From Anaerolineales bacterium (GTDB lineage: Bacteria > Chloroflexota > Anaerolineae > Anaerolineales > Villigracilaceae): a DNA stretch of 64,000 nt. The DNA lies in assembly GCA_030834895.1 (NCBI GenBank), contig JAUQXA010000062.1, positions 124,001 to 188,000 on the forward strand, read 5' to 3'. The notes under the pieces were generated by a model. That model was not told the origin of the DNA. It did not search any database and was given only the letters and a program-made list of their open reading frames with translations. Position 1 is the stretch's first letter, and the number at the start of each line of letters is the position of its first letter. Below, piece by piece: positions 41,652 to 49,673 of the stretch. A program made the translations under genes and the position numbers.

Positions 41652-42404
41652 TTATTTCTTCCACACCCCTGCATACTTCTTCCTATACCTCGCATCCTTC
41701 TCCGACTCGATCAACTCCAATGCCTTCTCTTTGATCTCGCTGGATGTCGTTGCAGTATAAAGGTTATTAAGCGCAACTTGAATGTCATAGCGAATCAAAG
41801 TGCAATTCTTTTCTGTTACACACTCGTGGAAGCGTTTCTCCAATCCCTTCACCACCAACTGCTGGGCGTTCTTACCGCCCAAGCCGACCTTCCAGATATT
41901 TTGCATACAATGCCGCGCAGTAACGAATCTTTCATCTTTCGTCACATTGAGCAGTTTGTCAAAGTCTTTGAACATCCTGCCCTTCGGGTCGCTCTTGGCG
42001 AGGTTGGCAAGCAATTGAGAAGTGATCGCGCGGACATGGTTGTCTTTGTGAGTCAAACCATCCACAAGTTCATCCCACGCTTCGTATGCCCAGTCCACGG
42101 GTTTTTCGGTTTCCCTCATCAAATAGTCAAAGGCTTTGAACTGCGTCTGTCCATCTTCCGCGAGGATATTATCCAAATGGGCGCGGATGGTTTTATCCAT
42201 GCCTGAATGCTTGCAGAACGCCAGTCCGCGCTCCGCAAGAGCCTGACGGAGTTTGCCGAGGGCGTTGGGTCCCATGCCGTGCAATTGCATGAGTTCCGCC
42301 TCCGTGATTTTGGTCAGTTGCTCCAAAGTGGTGATGTCAACACTCTGCAAGGCGCGTTGGGCTGGCGCGGCAATTTTGGGAAGGTCGCCGACTTTCGAGT
42401 TCAT
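41652..42404 (-). CDS. Helix-hairpin-helix plus HEAT-like repeat protein
   Basis: The 250 residues start with a HhH domain like the C-terminal domain of RNA polymerase alpha (LPKIAAPAQRALQSVDITTLEQL and LHGMGPNALGKLRQAL, residues 7-62). An alpha-helical HEAT-like part follows (from about 68), including HKDNHVRAITSQLLANLAKSD. The combination suggests DNA or protein binding; the function is unknown. Its start overlaps the stop of the MFS gene (42401-42404), so the two are co-translated. Confidence 0.75.
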   Translation of the reverse strand: MNSKVGDLPKIAAPAQRALQSVDITTLEQLTKITEAELMQLHGMGPNALGKLRQALAERGLAFCKHSGMDKTIRAHLDNILAEDGQTQFKAFDYLMRETEKPVDWAYEAWDELVDGLTHKDNHVRAITSQLLANLAKSDPKGRMFKDFDKLLNVTKDERFVTARHCMQNIWKVGLGGKNAQQLVVKGLEKRFHECVTEKNCTLIRYDIQVALNNLYTATTSSEIKEKALELIESEKDARYRKKYAGVWKK

Positions 42405-43723
42405 GCAAACTCCCCTTCAGGAAGAATCTCAGGGTTGGTCGTGTATCGTTTTGAGAGCAAACCGTAGTATTTCGTATTCATCGCGATCAGGGTCGCGACC
42501 AAGCCGATGACGCCGGTCAACGTGAAGACGAGGGCAATGCCGCGAGCCGCTCCCGTGCCGAACCAGCCGCCGATCAAGTCCACGCCCGCACCCGTCGTCA
42601 TGAACGGGATGAAGAAAAGCTCGGTAACGGGACCAATCAAAAAGGTCGTCAGCGGCGCGGCAGACATCTCCACGCTTTGGGCGAAGCCGAAGACCCGTCC
42701 CTGCCTTTCGAGCGGCACCACTTTCTGGATAATGGTATGTTCCGCAGCTTCGATGAACGGGACAACGCTGATATAGATGAACATGCCAGCGCACAGCAGC
42801 ACAATCGACGGCTGGATGGTGAACACGCTGGAGATGATCCAGATGACGATGTTGGCGGCGAACATGGCAAAGAGCGGATTCTTCCCCAAGCCGAACCTGG
42901 CGATGAGCAACCCGCCGACGATGAATCCGCAACTGAGGATCGCCCACAGCACGCCCCAAACTTCCACAGAAACCAGCGACAGCCCGTAGGCGTCCATCAA
43001 ACCCATGAAGACGCCGCCCAGAAAGTTATTGAAGGTGCTGAAGAAAATCAGCGCGATCAACCCGGGGACGGCGGTGACCACCGCAAGCGTACCGCGCAAG
43101 TCGAGTTTGGCGGGCTTGCCCTCGATGTTGACAATTTCCTTCTCTGGGATTTTCATCGTCGCGAGATGCGCAATCGAAACCGCCATCACAATCATCGCCA
43201 AGATCAACACGAGGTACATGCCCGAATGACTGACTAGGAATCCGCTGATGGCGGAGGTGATGAGGAAGATGATGCCTGTGGTCGTGCCGACGAGTCCGTT
43301 CGCTTTGTCGCGTGAGTCTTCCGGAATGAGGATGCTGACAAGAGTCGGCAGGGCAATGCCGCGAATGTTGCCCGCGATCACCCCAAGGAGGAGGAGCGAG
43401 AAAAACATCCAAAGGGTGGGACTGGTGGCGTCCTTCCACGTTTCGGCTGGCACACCGAGATAGACCACGAACCCGACGGCATAAATCAACAGCGAGACGA
43501 AGCCCGAAAAGATCATCACGGTCTTCTTCCTATGATGATCCACGAGATTTCCAAACCAGATGCCCGAGACCGCCCCCGCCACCAGATAAATCCCCGACAC
43601 GACGGAAGTCGCCGTGACCGATTTTGTCTCGAGATAGATAAAGAAAATCATCGCAAACCAGACGGTCATGTTGGTGACGCTGGCAAGCAGGGTGTTGGCT
43701 AGTATTTGATAAAAGGTTTTCAT
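42401..43723 (-). CDS. MFS transporter, probable exporter
   Basis: From the ATG at 43723 (AAGGA eight bases upstream) the product is 440 residues with about 12 helices. It has an MFS-type loop 2-3 motif (GNLVDHHRKK) and several family residues of the MFS-3/enterobactin-exporter-like group (LIPEDSRDKANGLVGTTTGI, LERQGRVFGFAQSVEMSAAPL). A TTG at 43768 would add 15 residues. The substrate is unknown. Confidence 0.88.
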   Translation of the reverse strand: MKTFYQILANTLLASVTNMTVWFAMIFFIYLETKSVTATSVVSGIYLVAGAVSGIWFGNLVDHHRKKTVMIFSGFVSLLIYAVGFVVYLGVPAETWKDATSPTLWMFFSLLLLGVIAGNIRGIALPTLVSILIPEDSRDKANGLVGTTTGIIFLITSAISGFLVSHSGMYLVLILAMIVMAVSIAHLATMKIPEKEIVNIEGKPAKLDLRGTLAVVTAVPGLIALIFFSTFNNFLGGVFMGLMDAYGLSLVSVEVWGVLWAILSCGFIVGGLLIARFGLGKNPLFAMFAANIVIWIISSVFTIQPSIVLLCAGMFIYISVVPFIEAAEHTIIQKVVPLERQGRVFGFAQSVEMSAAPLTTFLIGPVTELFFIPFMTTGAGVDLIGGWFGTGAARGIALVFTLTGVIGLVATLIAMNTKYYGLLSKRYTTNPEILPEGEFA

Positions 43724-43773
43724 ACCGTCATCCTTCAATACCTGTAAATGGTCTTTTTTATCCAACAAACCTG

Positions 43774-44133
43774 CTATGGCATCGGAGTGACCAGTTGAAA
43801 GTAGTTACCATCCGGGTCGGCCAGTGTTGCAATCCATCCGCCTCCCATTTCATAAGGCGCTCGGATGACAGCAGCACCCAGCGCCTTGATCCGCTCGAAT
43901 TCCTCTTTGACCTGGGGTGTCTCGAAATTCAGCATCACCCGTCCGGGGTCTTTGGCCTTCCCACCCATTTCAGAATGCTCCAGAACGGAAAAGTACCCGC
44001 TTCCCACCTGCCAGCCAAAGAAACCATTCTCAGCATCGAACATGTCCGCCGGCTTACCGAGGACCTTTTCGTAGAAGGCCCCCAGCGCCTTAAGTTGTTT
44101 TGTTCCGATCATGACAGAATTCAGATTCAACAT
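43774..44133 (-). CDS. VOC-family (glyoxalase-like) protein
   Basis: The 119 residues form one vicinal-oxygen-chelate unit (SVMIGTKQLKALGAFYEKVLGKP, MLNFETPQVKEEFERIKALGA, ATLADPDGNYFQLVTP). It could be a lyase, a dioxygenase-type protein or a binding protein. The usual first metal His is not obvious, because SVMIGTKQL holds no His; the Glu/Gln position (NYFQL) is present. Function is not assigned. Confidence 0.87.
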   Translation of the reverse strand: MLNLNSVMIGTKQLKALGAFYEKVLGKPADMFDAENGFFGWQVGSGYFSVLEHSEMGGKAKDPGRVMLNFETPQVKEEFERIKALGAAVIRAPYEMGGGWIATLADPDGNYFQLVTPMP

Positions 44134-44175
44134 GTCACACGCATCCTTTCTTTTTACAAAACCAATAATACAAAC

Positions 44176-45585
44176 CTATCCACCAGAAGGGGGGATATTC
44201 TGATTCAAACGAAACAGATTCGTCGGGTCGTACTTCGCCTTGATGGCGGCAAGCCGCTCCCAGGTTCTGCCCGGATATGCGGCATGGACTTGTGCTCCGC
44301 CTTCGTCCCCAAGGAAGTTGACGTATGCGCCTCCGTCGCTCTGACGAAGTGCCGCCGCAAAATTTTTAGCCCATGCTTCATGCGTCTCCTTTTCGGCGGG
44401 ATTTCCGTACAACGCGGCAACGTTCGCCATGATGCGGGATTTGCGATGGGCGAAAGCTGTCGCCTCGACGGGGACGCGAGCCATCGCTCCGCCCAGCACA
44501 CGCAGTTGGGTCACTGCCATCGAAGCTGTCGAAGTGGCTAAACGGTCAAGAATGAACTGAGCAACAGAACGGTCTACATGATCGAGGAACATCGTACGCG
44601 CGGCGGCAACGGGATGATAGTCACCGCCTTCCTCGGGCGGATACATCTCCGGGTAATGCATCGGGCGAAGCATGTCGGCATACGGCTTGGCAAGCGCGCG
44701 GAATGGCGCGACCACCCTTTCCCCATCCACGGGGTTTCCTGCATACACCATCATCGCCATGATGATCGGTTTGCCGTGGAGATCCGCAGGCAGGAAGGGC
44801 ATCGGCGGCGCGGTCATGACGTTCGCGATGGTGGACAGTTCCTCGGGAGCAGATTCGGCTTCGGTCATGAATGCTGCAATGGTGTCAGGCGTGGCGGGTA
44901 GGAAAAGCATGCCACCGAAGACCATGTCCACTTCATGAAGCTGGAACTTGAAACGCGTGGCAACGCCGAAATTTCCGCCACCGCCACGAATCGCCCAGAA
45001 GAGGTCTGGATACGAGTTTTCATCAACGTGAAGGAGTTGACCGTCGGCTATCACGACTTCAGCGGCGAGCAAAGAGTCAATCGTCAGCCCGTATTTACGG
45101 ACCAGAAAACCGATGCCGCCGCCAAGCGTGATGCCGCCAAGTCCGACAGTGCCGGTATCGCCAAAGCCGGTGGCAAGTCCATGTTTGCTCACAACGGATG
45201 TGTATTCGCCGGCGGTCAAGCCGGTCTCTGCCCAGGCGGTTTTATCTTCAAGGCTGACCCGCAAATCCTTCATCGCGGAAAGATCGAGCACAATGCCGCC
45301 TTCGGTGGTGCTGTGCCCGGCCGTGCTGTGTCCCCCGCTGCGAACGGCGAGTTCAAAGCCATATTCATTAGCCAATTTCACAAGACGTGAGACATCGCCC
45401 GCATCCGCAACTTTGATGATCGCCGCGGGACGACGGTCCACGCCGCCGTAGAAAACCGTCCGCGCGGATTCGTAGCGGGGATCGTCCGGGGCGATGACCC
45501 TGCCATTGAAAAGCGCGCGCAGGTCTGAAGGCGAAGGGACGGAAGAACGGGTCAGTTGGGCAGTTGAGGGGGAATTAAATTTCAC
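44176..45585 (-). CDS. FAD-linked oxidoreductase, berberine-bridge type
   Basis: The GTG at 45585 lies behind GGAGAG and gives 469 residues; a GTG at 45618 would add 11. The PP-loop FAD domain is clear: RSGGHSTAGHSTTEGGIVLDLS with the His that can bind FAD covalently, then GLGGITLGGGIGFLVRKYGL and AIRGGGGNFGVATRFKFQLH. The C-terminal BBE segment ends YDPTNLFRLNQNIPP. Such enzymes oxidise sugars or natural products. No partner gene gives the substrate. Confidence 0.9.
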   Translation of the reverse strand: MKFNSPSTAQLTRSSVPSPSDLRALFNGRVIAPDDPRYESARTVFYGGVDRRPAAIIKVADAGDVSRLVKLANEYGFELAVRSGGHSTAGHSTTEGGIVLDLSAMKDLRVSLEDKTAWAETGLTAGEYTSVVSKHGLATGFGDTGTVGLGGITLGGGIGFLVRKYGLTIDSLLAAEVVIADGQLLHVDENSYPDLFWAIRGGGGNFGVATRFKFQLHEVDMVFGGMLFLPATPDTIAAFMTEAESAPEELSTIANVMTAPPMPFLPADLHGKPIIMAMMVYAGNPVDGERVVAPFRALAKPYADMLRPMHYPEMYPPEEGGDYHPVAAARTMFLDHVDRSVAQFILDRLATSTASMAVTQLRVLGGAMARVPVEATAFAHRKSRIMANVAALYGNPAEKETHEAWAKNFAAALRQSDGGAYVNFLGDEGGAQVHAAYPGRTWERLAAIKAKYDPTNLFRLNQNIPPSGG

Positions 45586-45879
45586 TTTATCTCTCCAAAT
45601 CTCTAAAGGGGGTACCACATTCCAATCAATTATATGACTGGAGGTTAAATTATCAGGTGGGCAAGGTTGGACCTTTGCCCACCCATACCGATAAAAGTTG
45701 AATAATTTTAGAACAAATATTCTATACTGTCAAGACAAAAATTGTCCGAATTGATTAATAACTGCCTCGAGCCACAAAGGCAATCCCCCAACGGACACAA
45801 ATCACATCGGCAAGCATGGACGGGTCGCACCACCTCAGTGCTCACGTAACGTATACAATTTGTTGTAGAATTAGTAACT
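45586..45879. other. Intergenic region with one strong hairpin
   Basis: About 290 bases without a gene separate divergent genes. GGTGGGCAA at 45656-45664 pairs with TTGCCCACC near 45676-45684, with no T-run. The right half is AT-rich and probably holds the promoter of the orphan gene that starts at 45880; a TATACT box lies in it but its -35 is not convincing. Confidence 0.4.
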
Positions 45880-46467
45880 ATGACTATAAAACCTGAAACT
45901 CAAAAGCGTTTGGAGGATTTTGTTAAACGCGTTGATTATGTTAGATCACTTTCCTATTTCGAAGGTGGTGAGGAGATTGTTGGGTTTGAACTAAAGAAAG
46001 TGGGGGATAAGTGGCAGGCAGATTTTTATCAGCCTAGTGATGAAAAAAGAGACGCGCTACTGTTCAATATTAGATTGTTTATTCAAGATAAAGATGATAT
46101 ATCTTTAAGAAGACTTGTTGAATTATATGATGACCCTGGGATTTCTAGCGTATGGAAGGAAGAGCACGAACATTATCGTAAAGAGTTGAACAAACGACTT
46201 GATAGGATTGCCGCTGAAGGTAAGAAAGGAAAAATTACCCATCGAGATGTGCTCGATATGTTTTTGTACGGGAAATTTGGACATCGTGATGAAGACGATA
46301 AATCTTATAAGTTGTATCAAGAGTGGATAACTGATAAAAACGAATTTGAGATTATGCATAACACTTTTCATACGGTTTTAGTCTGGATTTTGGCTGTAGT
46401 AATAAATATTTCAGTTGCTAGTAGAGAAGAACTTCAGAGACATGGAATTTTAATTTCTGCCTCTTGA
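45880..46467 (+). CDS. Orphan AT-rich gene, unknown function
   Basis: The 195 residues are rich in Lys, Glu and Asp, with no signal peptide. The C-terminal part has a hydrophobic stretch (TVLVWILAVVINISVA, residues about 164-179). The base composition is clearly lower in G+C than neighbouring genes, with many AAA, GAT and TTT codons, which suggests recent gain. I do not recognise a family. Its stop codon is part of the -35 box of the trp promoter. Confidence 0.65.
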   Translation: MTIKPETQKRLEDFVKRVDYVRSLSYFEGGEEIVGFELKKVGDKWQADFYQPSDEKRDALLFNIRLFIQDKDDISLRRLVELYDDPGISSVWKEEHEHYRKELNKRLDRIAAEGKKGKITHRDVLDMFLYGKFGHRDEDDKSYKLYQEWITDKNEFEIMHNTFHTVLVWILAVVINISVASREELQRHGILISAS

Positions 46468-46492
46468 CACATCCCCCTCTCTGACATAAAAT
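46464..46492 (+). promoter_or_regulatory. Promoter of the trp operon
   Basis: TTGACA (46464-46469) and TAAAAT (46487-46492) are 17 bp apart. The T-box leader starts just after. The -35 box overlaps the stop codon of the preceding gene. Confidence 0.8.
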
Positions 46493-46502
46493 CCCGCCCA
46501 AC

Positions 46503-46542
<40 letters not shown>

Positions 46543-46626
46543 CGATTTCCAGAGAGCCGGGCAGCAAGTTCTGAAAGCCAGGCAAAAGCGCAGAAGTCGA
46601 ATGGACCTCCGAGTTGTGAAGAGAAA

Positions 46627-46648
46627 GTGCTGAGCGTAGTCGAAGCAC
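46627..46648. repeat. 22-bp palindromic repeat inside the Trp T-box
   Basis: It is identical to the repeat inside pheT at 20461-20482. It lies between the specifier region and Stem II/III. Confidence 0.8.
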
Positions 46649-46840
46649 GAGTACCAGAGACGGGAACTGCACCCGTTACCCCGCAGAGTTTCTTAGTGAG
46701 ATAGAGAATAGATAATTAGAGAGTAGAGATTAGTCTATCCAACTAGCAAACTAAAAGAGTGACGCTGGCTTTGATTTCCTGTGTGCATCACGCAGGAATT
46801 TTTTGTTAAGTAGCGTTTAACTTGGGTGGCACCACGAGAT

Positions 46841-46879
46841 TCCCCTCTCGTCCCAATGGACAGGAGGGGATTTTAATTT
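46841..46879 (+). terminator. T-box terminator of the trp operon
   Basis: The stem TCCCCTC/GAGGGGA plus inner GTCC/GGAC is followed by TTTTAATTT. It is mutually exclusive with the antiterminator. Confidence 0.88.
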
Positions 46880-46880
46880 A

Positions 46881-47005
46881 AGACCGACGATAGACGACAG
46901 ACCATGGACGATGGATGGTTTTATGGTCAACACTTGCACCGCGCTGCGCTTGGTGCAGTGCAGGTGTGATCTATCGTCCGTGGTCGACCATCCGTCAACA
47001 CGAAT
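46881..47005 (+). repeat. Imperfect inverted repeat between trp T-box and trpE
   Basis: Iterated words such as GACGATAGAC and GACCATGGACGATGG on the left face their complements (ATCTATCGTCC, GGTCGACCATCC) on the right. An inner GC-rich hairpin lies near 46937-46970. It is of the same type as the hairpin after trpS. Confidence 0.6.
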
Positions 47006-47017
47006 TAGGAGTAACAC

Positions 47018-48451
47018 ATGCTTCTTGAATCAACCCAAGTACAAACAATAATAAGAGAGCTATCCGCTGACCTCGAAACCCCCGTCAGCCTGTACCTCAA
47101 ACTGCGCGGAGACGGCGCGTCGTTTTTGCTGGAGTCTGTCGAAGGCGGCGAGCGGATTGCGCGCTATTCGTTCATCGGAGTCCAGCCGCGCGCGGAATAT
47201 ATTTTGCGCGATGATGAGATCGAGATCAAAGACGAACACGGTTCGCGCGTCATCAAAGTCGCTGGCGACCCGACTCGCTTTTTGCAAAATGAAATGGATC
47301 GCTTCCCCGCCGTCCGCGTGCCGAATGCGCCGCGTTTCACGGGTGGGTTGGTGGGCTTTCTCGGGTTCGAGTCGGTTCGGTTTTTTGAACCAACTCTCGG
47401 CGCGAAGATGAAGCGGGGTTTTATCCCCGATGGCATTTACATGCTGGCAGATACCATCGTCGCCTTTGACCATGCGCGTCGCAGCATTTTCCTCATCGCC
47501 AATGTGTTGGATGGCAACACCGAAGCCGCGAATCAAAAACTGGACGCGATCGAAGCGCGCATTCAACAACCATTGCCGCCCGCGCCCAAAAAAGAAATCG
47601 TGCCATCCAAAATTAAATCGAATCACACGCAGGGCACATACGAAGACATGGTGCGCGCCGCGAAGGAAAATATTTTGGCGGGCGATATTTTTCAGGTAGT
47701 GCTCTCGCAGCGCTTTACGCGTGAGACCAACGTCGAGCCGTTTGATGTCTATCGCGCCGTGCGCCGACTCAACCCGTCGCCGTACATGTTCTTTTTTGAT
47801 TTCGGAACCGTGGACGGCGAGCCGCTTTATCTGTGCGGATCGTCGCCTGAGATGTTCGTGCGTTTGGAAGGAAGAACCGCCTCGCTCCGCCCGATTGCTG
47901 GGACGCGACCTCGAGGCAAAGACAACGCCGCTGACGACGCTCTCGCGCAAGAACTTCTCGCCGACCCGAAGGAACGCGCCGAGCATGTGATGTTGGTTGA
48001 CCTCGGACGCAACGACTTGGGGCGCGTCTGTGAATATGGCACCGTGCGCGTTTCAGATTTCTTCACCGTCGAAAAATATTCACACGTCATGCACATCGTT
48101 TCGCATGTCGAAGGCAAGTTGAAGCCTGAACTGACCGCCTTCGATCTGGTGCGTGCCGCATTTCCTGCGGGCACCGTCAGCGGCGCGCCGAAAGTCCGTG
48201 CCATGGAGATCATCGCCGACCTCGAACCCGACGCGCGCGGAGCATACGCGGGCATGGTCGGCTACTTCGGCTTCGACGGCGCCATGGACACCTGCCTCGC
48301 CATCCGCACTATGGTCGGGCGAGGCAACACCGTCAGCGTGCAGGCAGGCGCAGGCATCGTCGCGGATTCGAATCCGACAACGGAGTACCAAGAGACAGTT
48401 AACAAAGCATCTGCTATGTTGAAGGCTATTGATGTAGCGGAGCAAGGATGA
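47018..48451 (+). CDS. trpE: Anthranilate synthase component I
   Basis: This 477-residue TrpE has the N-terminal feedback-binding element LLESVEGGERIARYSFIG and the C-terminal chorismate-binding domain (LRPIAGTRPRGKDNAADDALAQ, MLVDLGRNDLGRVC, PAGTVSGAPKVRAMEII, QAGAGIVADSNPTTEYQET). It makes anthranilate from chorismate with ammonia from the TrpG part. AGGAG precedes the ATG. The stop codon lies within a GGATGAA repeat that forms the hairpin to the next gene. Confidence 0.96.
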   Translation: MLLESTQVQTIIRELSADLETPVSLYLKLRGDGASFLLESVEGGERIARYSFIGVQPRAEYILRDDEIEIKDEHGSRVIKVAGDPTRFLQNEMDRFPAVRVPNAPRFTGGLVGFLGFESVRFFEPTLGAKMKRGFIPDGIYMLADTIVAFDHARRSIFLIANVLDGNTEAANQKLDAIEARIQQPLPPAPKKEIVPSKIKSNHTQGTYEDMVRAAKENILAGDIFQVVLSQRFTRETNVEPFDVYRAVRRLNPSPYMFFFDFGTVDGEPLYLCGSSPEMFVRLEGRTASLRPIAGTRPRGKDNAADDALAQELLADPKERAEHVMLVDLGRNDLGRVCEYGTVRVSDFFTVEKYSHVMHIVSHVEGKLKPELTAFDLVRAAFPAGTVSGAPKVRAMEIIADLEPDARGAYAGMVGYFGFDGAMDTCLAIRTMVGRGNTVSVQAGAGIVADSNPTTEYQETVNKASAMLKAIDVAEQG

Positions 48452-48525
48452 AGGATGAAGGATGAATTATGAAGGATGAATTTTTCTTTCGTCTTTCTTC
48501 ATCCCTCATCCTTCCGCCTTCATCC
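48446..48525 (+). repeat. GGATGAA-word hairpin at the trpE/trpS junction
   Basis: Four GGATGAA-like units face CTTCATCC/CTCATCC units, with a perfect GGATGAAGG/CCTTCATCC stem. The trpE stop codon (48449-48451) is part of the left arm. Confidence 0.75.
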
Positions 48526-48547
48526 TTAATTCGAAAGGAACCTAATT

Positions 48548-49591
48548 ATGAAACCTAGACTATTAACTGGCGACCGCCCCACAGGACGCCTGCACCTCGG
48601 ACATTATGTTGGCTCGCTCTCGAACCGCGTGCGCTTGCAGCATCAATATGACTCCTTCTTCATCATCGCAGACCTGCACACGCTCACGACCAAACCTGAG
48701 CCGCAATATATCAAGGAGATTCCAACCTATATCAAAGAGACCGTGCTGGACTATCTCGCCGTCGGCATTGACCCGAACGTCAGCACGATTTTTGTGCAAT
48801 CGGCTGTGCCTGAGACATTCCAATTGAATCTGCTCTTTGAAATGCTCGTCACTGTTCCGCGCTTGGAACGTATGCCCACGCTCAAAGACATGGCACGCGA
48901 CGCCAACATGGACTCCATGCCGTTTGGTCTGCTCGGCTATCCCGTCTTGCAAGCCGTGGATATTTTGCTCCCACGCGCGCAAGCCGTCCCTGTTGGGCGC
49001 GATAACCAATCGCACGTCGAACTCGCCCGCGAGATGGCGCGTCGCTTCAACAACCTCTACGGCGAAGTTTTCCCTGAACCCGAACCCATCATCGGTGACG
49101 TTCCGCTTTTGGTCGGCACGGACGGACAGAACAAAATGTCCAAGTCGCTCAACAATGCCATCTATCTCTCCGACGACGCTGAGACGGTCAAGCAAAAGGT
49201 GATGAACATGTACACCGACCCGAAGCGGCTCCGCGCCACCGACCCAGGGACGGTCGAAGGCAACCCCATCTTCATCTACCACGACGCGTTCAATCCCTCC
49301 TACGCCGAAGTGGATGAACTCAAGGAACGCTATCGTCAGGGTAAAGTCGGCGATGTGGAAGTCAAAGAAAAACTCGCCCGCGCCATCAACAACTTCCTCG
49401 AACCCATCCGCGAAAAACGCGCCTACTTCCTCGCCCATCCCATGATTCCCCGCGACGTCCTCGCCAATGGCATCCGCCGTATGCAAGCCGAAGCCAAACA
49501 AACCATGGAACTCGTCCGCGAGAAAACAAGCTTGTCCTACTCGTTCGACCTGTTCGCGGATGAATTGGATATTTTCGGGAACGAAGATTGA
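48548..49591 (+). CDS. trpS: Tryptophanyl-tRNA synthetase
   Basis: This 347-residue class I synthetase has the HIGH-type motif (GDRPTGRLHLGHYVGSL) and KMSKS in DGQNKMSKSLNNAIYLSDD. Its place between trpE and trpGD is unusual. It means that the tRNA-Trp-sensing T-box adjusts both the supply of tryptophan and its charging. GAAAGGAAC gives a ribosome site. Confidence 0.96.
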   Translation: MKPRLLTGDRPTGRLHLGHYVGSLSNRVRLQHQYDSFFIIADLHTLTTKPEPQYIKEIPTYIKETVLDYLAVGIDPNVSTIFVQSAVPETFQLNLLFEMLVTVPRLERMPTLKDMARDANMDSMPFGLLGYPVLQAVDILLPRAQAVPVGRDNQSHVELAREMARRFNNLYGEVFPEPEPIIGDVPLLVGTDGQNKMSKSLNNAIYLSDDAETVKQKVMNMYTDPKRLRATDPGTVEGNPIFIYHDAFNPSYAEVDELKERYRQGKVGDVEVKEKLARAINNFLEPIREKRAYFLAHPMIPRDVLANGIRRMQAEAKQTMELVREKTSLSYSFDLFADELDIFGNED

Positions 49592-49654
49592 CCATCGACC
49601 ATAGACGATAGACCATAGATGTTCGTCCATCGTCTATCGTCTATCGTCCATCGT
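49590..49654 (+). repeat. ATAGACGATAGAC-word hairpin at the trpS/trpGD junction
   Basis: A perfect 13-bp stem (49601-49613 with 49632-49644) lies within a longer iterated arm pair. It begins at the trpS stop codon. Confidence 0.75.
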
Positions 49655-49673
49655 CACTCCTTGGAGAAATAAC

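Noticed and set aside
45697..45721. Promoter TTGAAT...TATACT before the orphan gene
   Set aside because: The spacer is 19 bp and the transcript start would be about 150 bp from the gene; support is too weak to list as a feature.
48446..48525. CRISPR-like array of GGATGAA units
   Set aside because: Units are 7 bp without spacers and have an inverted partner arm; it is a hairpin repeat.
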